Below, piece by piece: positions 17,629 through 24,995 of a DNA stretch of 64,000 bases. The notes below the pieces were generated by a model. That model saw only the letters and a list, made by a program, of their open reading frames with translations. It ran no database searches and had not been told where the DNA came from. Source of the DNA: Psychroflexus tropicus DSM 15496 (GTDB lineage: Bacteria; Bacteroidota; Bacteroidia; Flavobacteriales; Flavobacteriaceae); assembly GCF_000378765.1 (NCBI RefSeq), contig NZ_KB905347.1, positions 1 to 64,000 of the forward strand, in the 5' to 3' direction. The stretch's first letter is position 1; each line of letters opens with the position of its first letter. The translations under genes were made by a program, and so were the position numbers.

Positions 17629-17872
17629 AATTTTATGTCTTCCTATTTTCATAAGTGTTCCCGAAAGCGGGAAGCATTGAATAATTCTAAAGTAATCTGA
17701 TAGTTCATTTTATTATGTAAATGAAACGGCTGAAATCAATTATAGAATATAATTCAAAGGCCTCTGACCAATGAATACTTCCTCAAAATGAATTCTCCTG
17801 AAATCATATAGAGAGAATATTATAGTTATAATTTATCGCTGTTATGCAATACTTAAGATCTTAGATAAGTGT

Positions 17873-17880
17873 TATATTTG
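17873..17880 (+). promoter_or_regulatory. Probable -7 box of the potassium-channel gene
   Basis: TATATTTG is an exact TAnnTTTG match about 83 bases before the TTG start codon. No convincing -33 element precedes it. Site A lies about 245 bases upstream. Confidence 0.4.
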
Positions 17881-17962
17881 ATTTGAGCATTTCAAATGAA
17901 ATTGATCTGTTCAAAGCACTGAAAATCTCATATTGATACGTCTATAATTTAAAAACGCTAGT

Positions 17963-18970
17963 TTGAAATCGTTTAAGCTCAAAATTATATTAGCGCTCAT
18001 ATTACTGGTTGTCATTTTCACAACAGGGGTTATTGGTTTTAAAATCATCATGGATTTGAATTGGTTAGATTCATTTTACATGACAGCCATTACTGTAACA
18101 ACCGTAGGATACCGAGAGGTAGTTCTTCCCTCTAATGAAGCTAAAATATTCATTACCATACTCATTCTCTCAAGTGTTGTTATCCTTGGCTTTGTTGTTT
18201 CCGTGATGACAGAATATTTTATATCTTTCGGTTCACTGCAGGATTTAAGGCAAAGAAGAAAATTGAAGAAAATTGAAAAAATGGAAAATCATACAATCGT
18301 TTGTGGATATGGTAGAAACGGCCAGCAGGCAGCTAGTAAACTCATGGAGTTCCAGAAGGATTTTATAGTCATAGATATAGAAGAAGAGGTCTTAACACAA
18401 AGTGAGCTTGAGCCAGAACAGTACTTGATTGGCAATGCTAATGATGATGATATATTAAAAACTGCTGGTATTGAAAAAGCAAGCCACCTTATCACTGCTC
18501 TTCCCAACGATGCTAATAATCTATTTATAGTGCTTAGTGCAAGACAACTCAATAAAAACTTGAAAATCATCTCCAGAGCCAGCGAAGACACGAGTTACAG
18601 AAAGCTGAAACTAGCGGGAGCAGATAATGTTATTTTGCCCGATAAAATTGGAGGCCAGCACATGGCTTCTTTAATTGTAAGTCCAGACTTGTTAGAGTTT
18701 TGGGATAATTTGAGTTATGGTGGCACCAAAAGTGTCAACTTAGAGCAGGTGTCATTCGAACAGCTCTTTGACCATGAAAAGTCCTGTACTATTTTAGATC
18801 TGGATTTAAGACAAAAAACTGGGTGTACGATCATTGGCTTTAAAACCGCTGAAGGTGAGTACATCGTTAACCCAAATCCTGAAATTGAATTGACCCCAAA
18901 GTCAAAAATTATAGTGGTAGGAAATTCAGAACAAATCAAAAGCTTACAAGAAGCTTATTCTATTGTATAA
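17963..18970 (+). CDS. Two-TM potassium channel with RCK (TrkA-N/TrkA-C) domain
   Basis: This is a 335-residue MthK-like channel subunit. TM1 is about residues 7-28; the pore helix and filter are about 36-52; TM2 is about 61-85. The cytoplasmic RCK domain has the Rossmann motif CGYGRNGQQ (114-122) and acidic IDIEEE after it; a TrkA-C domain fills about 245-335. The filter reads TVGYRE rather than the usual TVGYGD/E. The start is a TTG; no in-frame ATG lies upstream and the next Met is inside the loop after TM1. Four subunits would form a ligand-gated K+ pore. Confidence 0.85.
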   Translation: MKSFKLKIILALILLVVIFTTGVIGFKIIMDLNWLDSFYMTAITVTTVGYREVVLPSNEAKIFITILILSSVVILGFVVSVMTEYFISFGSLQDLRQRRKLKKIEKMENHTIVCGYGRNGQQAASKLMEFQKDFIVIDIEEEVLTQSELEPEQYLIGNANDDDILKTAGIEKASHLITALPNDANNLFIVLSARQLNKNLKIISRASEDTSYRKLKLAGADNVILPDKIGGQHMASLIVSPDLLEFWDNLSYGGTKSVNLEQVSFEQLFDHEKSCTILDLDLRQKTGCTIIGFKTAEGEYIVNPNPEIELTPKSKIIVVGNSEQIKSLQEAYSIV

Positions 18971-18994
18971 ATCACATTTATAAAATAGAAAATC

Positions 18995-19026
18995 AAAAAA
19001 AAAAGCTCCTGAGGTCTCAGAAGCTT
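18995..19026 (-). terminator. Intrinsic terminator of the cysteine synthase-type gene
   Basis: On the minus strand, an 11-pair stem (AAGCTTCTGAG with CTCAGGAGCTT, one G-T pair) is followed by an uninterrupted run of ten T. It lies 25 bases after the stop codon of the leftward gene at 19051-20031. Confidence 0.8.
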
Positions 19027-19050
19027 GTTTAGTCGACAAATAATTATGTG

Positions 19051-20031
19051 TTAATCGATATATCCCATCTCTCGCATCCAGTCGTCATTGTACATCTTCC
19101 CTACGTATCGACTTCCGTGATCGTGAAACAAGACCACGACCACATCGTCTTTTTTGAAGTGTTCTTTCAACTGCAAGAGACCTTTTACTGCAGCTCCGGC
19201 TGAATTTCCTAAAAACATGCCTTCTTCCTTGGCTAATTTTTGAGTATAAACGGCAGCATCTTTATCGGTGACTTTTGTAAATCCGTCAATCCCGTCAAAT
19301 CTTACATTTAGTGGCAAGATGTCTTCGCCGATACCTTCGGTGACGTATGGATAAATTTCATCTTCATCAAATTCACCAGTTTCATGGTATTTTTTAAAAA
19401 CCGAACCATAAGTATCGATTCCCCAGACCTTGATATCAGGATTTTTCATTTTCAAATAGCTGCTCACACCAGAGATGGTTCCCCCAGTTCCTACACCAAC
19501 GACAAAGTGAGTGATTTTACCATCAGTTTGTTCCCAGATTTCTGGTCCTGTGGTTTTAAAGTGTGCTTTACAGTTGGATGGATTATCGTACTGATTCACG
19601 TACCAGGAATTGGGCGTTTCTTTAGCCAACCTGGCTGAAGTAGAATAATAAGAACGTGGATCATCCGGTGCTACATCAGTAGGGCAAACATGAACATCAC
19701 AACCTACAGCTCTCAAGATGTCCATCTTTTCCTTACTTTGTTTATCACTCAAGACACAAACGACTTTGTAGCCTTTCACGATAGCCACCAAAGCCAAGCC
19801 CATCCCAGTATTTCCAGAAGTTCCTTCGATGATGGTACCTCCAGGCTTTAGCGCTCCGCAGGCTTCTGCATCCTCAATCATCTGTAGAGCCATTCTATCT
19901 TTGACAGAGTTTCCAGGGTTGAAGGTCTCGTACTTTGCCAAAACTAAAGCATCGATGTCTTCTACTATTTTGTTCATTTTTACCATTGGTGTATTTCCAA
20001 TAGTTCCAATGATATTTTCAGCGTAATCCAT
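19051..20031 (-). CDS. PLP-dependent cysteine synthase / cystathionine beta-synthase family enzyme
   Basis: The 326-residue fold-type II PLP enzyme binds PLP through the Lys in NPGNSVKDR (Lys44). The substrate loop is EGTSGNTGMG and the phosphate loop is GVGTGGTISG. It lacks the CBS domain pair of eukaryotic cystathionine beta-synthase. Such enzymes make cysteine from O-acetylserine or cystathionine from serine and homocysteine; sequence alone does not decide which. Single-gene unit with its own terminator. Confidence 0.85.
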   Translation of the reverse strand: MDYAENIIGTIGNTPMVKMNKIVEDIDALVLAKYETFNPGNSVKDRMALQMIEDAEACGALKPGGTIIEGTSGNTGMGLALVAIVKGYKVVCVLSDKQSKEKMDILRAVGCDVHVCPTDVAPDDPRSYYSTSARLAKETPNSWYVNQYDNPSNCKAHFKTTGPEIWEQTDGKITHFVVGVGTGGTISGVSSYLKMKNPDIKVWGIDTYGSVFKKYHETGEFDEDEIYPYVTEGIGEDILPLNVRFDGIDGFTKVTDKDAAVYTQKLAKEEGMFLGNSAGAAVKGLLQLKEHFKKDDVVVVLFHDHGSRYVGKMYNDDWMREMGYID

Positions 20032-20049
20032 AGTTTATATTTAATGTGA

Positions 20050-20057
20050 CAAAGATA
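20050..20057 (-). promoter_or_regulatory. -7 box of the cysteine synthase-type gene
   Basis: TATCTTTG on the minus strand is an exact TAnnTTTG match 18 bases before the ATG. The nearest TTTG upstream is only 13 bases away, too close for a normal -33 element. Confidence 0.4.
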
Positions 20058-20111
20058 AAAAAGTAAAAGTCAAATGCTATGGAATTAAGTTTAGACTAAT
20101 TCCAATCTTAT

Positions 20112-21347
20112 TTATTCAAATTTCATGGCCTTTACCGGAGAAATTTTAGTGATGATGACCGAAGGAACCAGTAACATCAACACACATAATAAAAGTGTCC
20201 CTATATTAATCACTAGGATATAGTCCAAACTTAAATAAATAGGTGCTTCAGACACGTAGTAGGTCTCCGGATTTAAAGGAATGACTTTTAAAAATTTCTG
20301 AATAAGCAAAAGCGAAATTCCAATAAGGTTACCCCAGAACAGTCCTTTGAAAATCAAAAAGGCAGCATTGTACAAGAATATTTTTCTGACAGACCAATCC
20401 GTTGCACCCAATGCTTTTAGAACTCCTATCATCTGGGTACGTTCTAAAATCAACACCAGTAAGGCGGTAATCATATTGATCCCCGCGACTAAAATCATAA
20501 TGCCTATGATTAAAATAATATTGAAATCGAACATCTTAAGCCACTCGAAAATAGAGGGATATAATTCAATAATGCTACTGGCATTCAAAAAGGAATCTAC
20601 CTCTTCATAAACTTTATAGCCAACCTCCTTCAAATCTGAGAAATCCTCTACAAACAATTCAAATTGACCAATCTGATTTTCTTCCCAGTTATTCAATCTT
20701 TGAATTTGCTTTAAATCAGCAATAACATAAGTTTCATCAAATTCCTTAAAACCTGAGTCGAAAATTCCTGAAATCGTTAATCCTACTGATCTCGGTAAAC
20801 GATCCTGATCTTCTCTTAAGAAATAAACAATCAATTTATCGCCAACCGCAAAGCCTAAGCGATTAGCCAGATAATTAGAGATGAGTACCTCTTTGCTAAT
20901 CTTTTCTTCAAATACTGGTAACTTTCCTTCAACTAAATACTCTTGTAAATAAGTCCAGCGATAATTCTCTTCTACACCCTTTACCACAATCCCTTCGAAG
21001 TCGGTTTCGGTGCGGATGATACCATACTTCGTCGCTACTTTTTGGATATGCTCTACCTCAGGTACCGCTGTAAAATCAGGATAAAACTCCTGATGGGTAG
21101 AGATGGGATTATCCGTAATAGTCGACTGGTTGTTTGAAAAATTATTAATCACCATATGCCCGTTGAAAGCCGCTATTTTTTCTCTGATTTTATTTTGAAG
21201 GCCAAACCCAGTGCTAATCGCGATAAACATCATGATAATACCTATGGCGATGGCTGAAATCGCAATTTTAATTATCGGAGCCGATATGTTACTTTTATGA
21301 TCGGTTTTGGTGACTAGCCGTTTAGAAATAAAATATTCAAAATTCAA
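20112..21347 (-). CDS. ABC transporter permease, LolC/LolE-like (FtsX family)
   Basis: The 411-residue protein has an N-terminal TM helix (about 27-50), a large periplasmic domain (about 60-270) and three C-terminal TM helices (about 272-298, 318-345 and 372-400). This is the MacB/FtsX layout seen in lipoprotein-releasing LolC/E. The cytoplasmic ERTQMIGVLKALGAT loop contacts the ATPase. No ATPase gene lies nearby, so the partner LolD-type protein must be encoded elsewhere. Likely role: moving lipoproteins from inner to outer membrane. Confidence 0.82.
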   Translation of the reverse strand: MNFEYFISKRLVTKTDHKSNISAPIIKIAISAIAIGIIMMFIAISTGFGLQNKIREKIAAFNGHMVINNFSNNQSTITDNPISTHQEFYPDFTAVPEVEHIQKVATKYGIIRTETDFEGIVVKGVEENYRWTYLQEYLVEGKLPVFEEKISKEVLISNYLANRLGFAVGDKLIVYFLREDQDRLPRSVGLTISGIFDSGFKEFDETYVIADLKQIQRLNNWEENQIGQFELFVEDFSDLKEVGYKVYEEVDSFLNASSIIELYPSIFEWLKMFDFNIILIIGIMILVAGINMITALLVLILERTQMIGVLKALGATDWSVRKIFLYNAAFLIFKGLFWGNLIGISLLLIQKFLKVIPLNPETYYVSEAPIYLSLDYILVINIGTLLLCVLMLLVPSVIITKISPVKAMKFE

Positions 21348-21355
21348 GCTGACTT

Positions 21356-22555
21356 ATGGTTTTAAAGAGTTTCAAAAATACAGTTTATTTTATTCTTTTG
21401 GCATGTATTTCCTGCTCGGCACAGGAGCTAAAAACCGAAAGCTATAGCAACCTCGGTGTGGCGGCTAACCGAACCGAAACTTACCTGAGTTTACTAGAAG
21501 GAAAACAGGTGGGTATTGTGGGAAATCAGACTTCAGTCATTTTTAACACTGAATCGGATTACGTTCACCTGGTCGATTCTCTTTTAAATCGTAACATACA
21601 CATCCAAAAAGTCTTTGCTCCAGAACATGGTTTCCGAGGTAAAGCTGATGCTGGTGAAGTGATTAAAGATGGTATCGATATGAAAACAGGGCTTCCTATC
21701 ATTTCGCTTTATGGCGATCAAAAAAAACCTAAAGCCGAACACCTGAAAAACCTTGACATCATGGTGTTTGATATTCAGGATGTGGGCGCCCGCTTCTACA
21801 CCTATATTTCTACTCTGCATTATATCATGGAAGCCTGCGCTGAGCAAAACATTCCACTCTTAGTCTTGGATCGACCAAACCCTAATGGACATTACATCGA
21901 CGGCCCTGTTTTGGAAGAGGAGTTTAAAAGCTTTGTGGGGATGCATCCGGTGCCAGTGGTTCATGGGTTGACGATTGCGGAGTATGCCCGAATGATCAAT
22001 GGCGAGGGATGGCTTGCCAACAGAATCCAGTGTGATTTAAAGATTATTAGCATGAGAGGTTATTCGCCGAAATTAAGTTATGACTTACTTATCAAACCCT
22101 CGCCTAACCTGCCCAATGCAAAGTCCATTAATTTATATCCAAGCTTGTGCTTTTTTGAAGGCACCAATGTGAATGCAGGACGAGGAACATCGATGCAGTT
22201 TCAGGTGTTTGGATCTCCTTTTTTAGACGCTTCAGTTTTTGATTTTGAGTACACGCCTACCTCCTCAGAAGGAGCTAAATATCCTAAACATGAAGATGTG
22301 CTTTGCTACGGCAGGAACCTTCAAAATCAGAGCGATCTCGACTATTTAAATTTAGATTGGTTACTTCAGGCCTATCGGCATACCCAGGACCAAGCATCAT
22401 TTTTCAACGACTTATTCAATAAACTGGCTGGTAATACAAGCTTGCAGCGTCAAATTCAGCAGGGAAAAACCGCTGATGAGATAAGAGAAATCTGGGAATC
22501 TGATCTAAAGACGTATAAGCAAAAAATCAAACCTTATTTGTTATATGAACGTTAG
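21356..22555 (+). CDS. Exo-beta-N-acetylmuramidase NamZ family (DUF1343)
   Basis: The 399-residue protein has an export signal that may be a lipoprotein signal (LLAC) or end at SAQ. It carries DUF1343 signatures: GIVGNQTS, FAPEHGFRG, SLYGDQKKP, DIQDVGARFYTYIS and VLDRPNPNG. The founding member NamZ cleaves terminal MurNAc from peptidoglycan fragments, allowing cell-wall sugar recovery. A murQ etherase for the released MurNAc-6-phosphate is also in this window (43219). It is divergent from the LolC/E-like gene, with eight bases between starts. Confidence 0.87.
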   Translation: MVLKSFKNTVYFILLACISCSAQELKTESYSNLGVAANRTETYLSLLEGKQVGIVGNQTSVIFNTESDYVHLVDSLLNRNIHIQKVFAPEHGFRGKADAGEVIKDGIDMKTGLPIISLYGDQKKPKAEHLKNLDIMVFDIQDVGARFYTYISTLHYIMEACAEQNIPLLVLDRPNPNGHYIDGPVLEEEFKSFVGMHPVPVVHGLTIAEYARMINGEGWLANRIQCDLKIISMRGYSPKLSYDLLIKPSPNLPNAKSINLYPSLCFFEGTNVNAGRGTSMQFQVFGSPFLDASVFDFEYTPTSSEGAKYPKHEDVLCYGRNLQNQSDLDYLNLDWLLQAYRHTQDQASFFNDLFNKLAGNTSLQRQIQQGKTADEIREIWESDLKTYKQKIKPYLLYER

Positions 22556-22642
22556 ATACGTGAACTAGTTGACTGGTATACTGGTTCACTGACTCACTAC
22601 TCTACCAATCTCCTATTACCTTTAACCCTACTTCCTAAAGCC

Positions 22643-23065
22643 TCATTCCAGAAGTACCCCATTCAACTCCACCTGATACTGAATATCCACAGTGGCATCC
22701 AGCATTTTAGAAACAGAACAATACTTTTCAAACGACAGTTGAGCCGCTCGCTTCGCCTTATTGGCGGGAATATCGCCTTCAAGTTTGACGAGTAATTTGA
22801 TGGTGTGAAATACCTTCGGATCGGTATCTTGACGAAAACCTTCCACCTCTACATCTAAATTATCGATCTCCAGATTTTGCTTTTTAAGAATATGAACAAT
22901 ATCAATGCTACTGCAGCCCGCTGTGCCCATCAGGATCAATTCCATTGGACTAGGCGCTTTAGGATCTGGTGCTGTAGAATTATAAAGTTCAATTTTATGG
23001 CCTAGCGCATTTTCGGCTTCAAAATGAACATCACTGTTGGGCTTCTTGTGGAGACTGATTTTCAT
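22643..23065 (-). CDS. OsmC/Ohr family protein
   Basis: The 140-residue cytoplasmic protein has the two catalytic cysteines of thiol peroxidases of this family, one in MGTAGCSSID and one in FEKYCSVSK. It also has the SPMELILMGTAG segment. OsmC-like proteins reduce organic hydroperoxides with help from thiols. The subgroup resembles YhfA more than Ohr. It is a single-gene unit. Confidence 0.87.
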   Translation of the reverse strand: MKISLHKKPNSDVHFEAENALGHKIELYNSTAPDPKAPSPMELILMGTAGCSSIDIVHILKKQNLEIDNLDVEVEGFRQDTDPKVFHTIKLLVKLEGDIPANKAKRAAQLSFEKYCSVSKMLDATVDIQYQVELNGVLLE

Positions 23066-23153
23066 GATTCTGTAATTTTATACAAAGCAAAGGAATCTGA
23101 AGTATAAATCTGCTAAAAATAACTTAATACAATTTAGAATGACTCAAATTTAT

Positions 23154-23161
23154 TATGTTTG
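23154..23161 (+). promoter_or_regulatory. -7 box of metK
   Basis: TATGTTTG matches TAnnTTTG exactly. Predicted start of transcription is near 23165, which puts the riboswitch at the very 5' end of the message. The -33 element is poor. Confidence 0.5.
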
Positions 23162-23162
23162 T

Positions 23163-23251
23163 AGTGAGGAAGGATTTGACTGATTGCAACCTCTTTTTAA
23201 ATTGCTAAAACAGTGCACCAATTAGACTATAGTCAGGCTAAATCCTTCCTT
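23163..23251 (+). promoter_or_regulatory. Probable SAM-II riboswitch upstream of metK
   Basis: The segment has the SAM-II layout: a P1 stem (AAGG with CCTCTT), a loop ATTTGACTGATTGCAA, and a downstream AAATTGCTAAAACAG. ACTG in the loop (23179-23182) can pair with CAGT (23211-23214) to form the P2 pseudoknot. The TTGCAA and GCTAAA cores are those of SAM-II. The 5' strand (23164-23177) can instead pair over 14 bases with 23240-23253, an alternative helix that excludes P1. SAM, the product of MetK, would thus repress its own synthase. SAM-II is known in Bacteroidota. Confidence 0.72.
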
Positions 23252-23277
23252 ACGACTATAACTTTAAACTACAATTT

Positions 23278-24528
23278 ATGTCTTATTTATTTACTTCAGA
23301 AAGTGTCTCTGAAGGACATCCAGATAAAATCGCGGACCAAATTAGCGATGCTTTACTCGATTCTTTTTTAGCTTTTGATCAAACTTCCAAAGTGGCCTGC
23401 GAAACTTTGGTCACCACAGGTCAGGTCGTTCTAGCCGGTGAAGTAAGAAGCAATACTTACCTGGACGTCCAGCAAATTGCCAGAGATGTTATAAACGATA
23501 TTGGCTATACCAAAGGAGCCTACCAGTTTTCCGGAGATTCCTGTGGAGTTATTTCATTGATCCACGAGCAATCCAAAGACATTTACCAGGGTGTGGACAA
23601 GACTTCCAAAGAAGAACAAGGGGCTGGAGACCAGGGTATGATGTTTGGTTATGCCACCAATGAAACTGAAAACTACATGCCACTGGCCTTAGATATTTCC
23701 CATAAACTACTCATCGAATTAGCGAAGCTGAGACGAGAAGGCAAAGATATTACTTACTTAAGGCCCGATGCTAAAGCTCAGGTCACCATCGAGTATTCTG
23801 ATGACAATGTCCCTCAGCGAATAGATACCATTGTCGTCTCTACTCAGCACGACGACTTCGATGCAGATGACGCCATGCTAAAGAAGATCGAAAATGACAT
23901 CAAAACCATATTAATTCCTCGAGTCAAGGCCTTGTTTACAGAAGATATTCAGAACTTATTTGATGACGATATTACCTACCACATCAACCCGACTGGAAAG
24001 TTTGTGATTGGCGGACCTCATGGCGATGCCGGATTAACCGGACGTAAGATCATCGTCGACACCTACGGTGGTAAAGGCGCACACGGAGGTGGTGCCTTTT
24101 CTGGAAAAGACCCTAGTAAAGTAGATAGATCTGCAGCTTATGCGGCCAGACACGTGGCCAAGAATATGGTTGCTGCGGGCATCGCAGACGAAGTCCTAGT
24201 GCAGGTATCTTACGCTATTGGCGTGAGTGAACCGACTTCCATTTTGGTGAACACCACCAACAAACACATCGACATGAGCGATGGGGATATTGCCAGAAAA
24301 ATCAGACAGATTTTTGATATGCGCCCGGGAATGATCGAAGAGCGTTTAAAACTCCGAAATCCTATCTACCGTGAAACTGCTGCTTATGGCCATATGGGAA
24401 AAGAACCACGTATGGAGACTAAAATCTACCGTTCAGATTATTCTGGTGAGGTTAAACATACGGTGGAATTATTTACCTGGGAAAAACTGGATTACGTCGA
24501 GAAATTGAAAGAAGCTTTCGAGCTGTAA
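23278..24528 (+). CDS. metK: S-adenosylmethionine synthetase
   Basis: The enzyme makes S-adenosylmethionine from ATP and methionine in the cytoplasm. The 416-residue protein has the signatures [12 protein letters not shown] near the N-terminus, [12 protein letters not shown] near residue 116 and [15 protein letters not shown] near 273. The riboswitch upstream supports the assignment. Single-gene unit. Confidence 0.97.
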   Translation: MSYLFTSESVSEGHPDKIADQISDALLDSFLAFDQTSKVACETLVTTGQVVLAGEVRSNTYLDVQQIARDVINDIGYTKGAYQFSGDSCGVISLIHEQSKDIYQGVDKTSKEEQGAGDQGMMFGYATNETENYMPLALDISHKLLIELAKLRREGKDITYLRPDAKAQVTIEYSDDNVPQRIDTIVVSTQHDDFDADDAMLKKIENDIKTILIPRVKALFTEDIQNLFDDDITYHINPTGKFVIGGPHGDAGLTGRKIIVDTYGGKGAHGGGAFSGKDPSKVDRSAAYAARHVAKNMVAAGIADEVLVQVSYAIGVSEPTSILVNTTNKHIDMSDGDIARKIRQIFDMRPGMIEERLKLRNPIYRETAAYGHMGKEPRMETKIYRSDYSGEVKHTVELFTWEKLDYVEKLKEAFEL

Positions 24529-24625
24529 TACTTACAAATCATTAAACCATTTCAGATATCTCTAATTAAAGCTTTCAATTATAAGAAAGCATAATTATAA
24601 TTCCGACATAACTTTTGTTTTAAGT

Positions 24626-24666
24626 TCGAGCGGAATCGAGAACCCATTCATCTCGACTCCGCTCGA
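24626..24666. repeat. Large inverted repeat after metK
   Basis: 16-base arms (24626-24641 and 24651-24666) with one mismatch and a nine-base loop, built from TCGAGCGGA and TCGAGA blocks. It could act as a terminator or be a dispersed REP-type element; no T-tract follows. Confidence 0.6.
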
Positions 24667-24795
24667 TGTTAAACATTAGTACCTAGCAGCACTTAGCTCA
24701 ATACTCAAGCTGACTTCAGCTCAACGTCCAGGCTTGCAAACTCGTCCTAAAGGGTCAAATTTGCAAAGCTCAACACGTGTTAAGCGAAAATGTCA

Positions 24796-24972
24796 GGGCT
24801 AATGCCCCTCTTTTACATACTATCGTATTACTAGGAAGATGATGAGGCTACGCCCCTTGCACCTGCATTTCCTTAAAAAGTTAAGATTATAGAGCTAGAC
24901 TTAAAAAAAAGGGCAGAGCCCTCAAATATTTGTAAGTCTAGAAAACAGACAGGCTACTTAGGGCAGCGCCCT
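24796..24972. repeat. Cluster of short GGGC...GCCC palindromes
   Basis: The gene-free stretch 24529-24995 holds several short palindromes: GGGC-TAAT-GCCC (24796), GGC-TAC-GCC (24846), and AGGGCAG-A-GCCCT and AGGGCAG-C-GCCCT at 24910 and 24960, exactly 50 bp apart. The tract looks like decayed mobile or repetitive DNA. I see no gene, promoter or RNA in it. Confidence 0.45.
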
Positions 24973-24995
24973 GGCATCTGAATCCAACTTACAAT

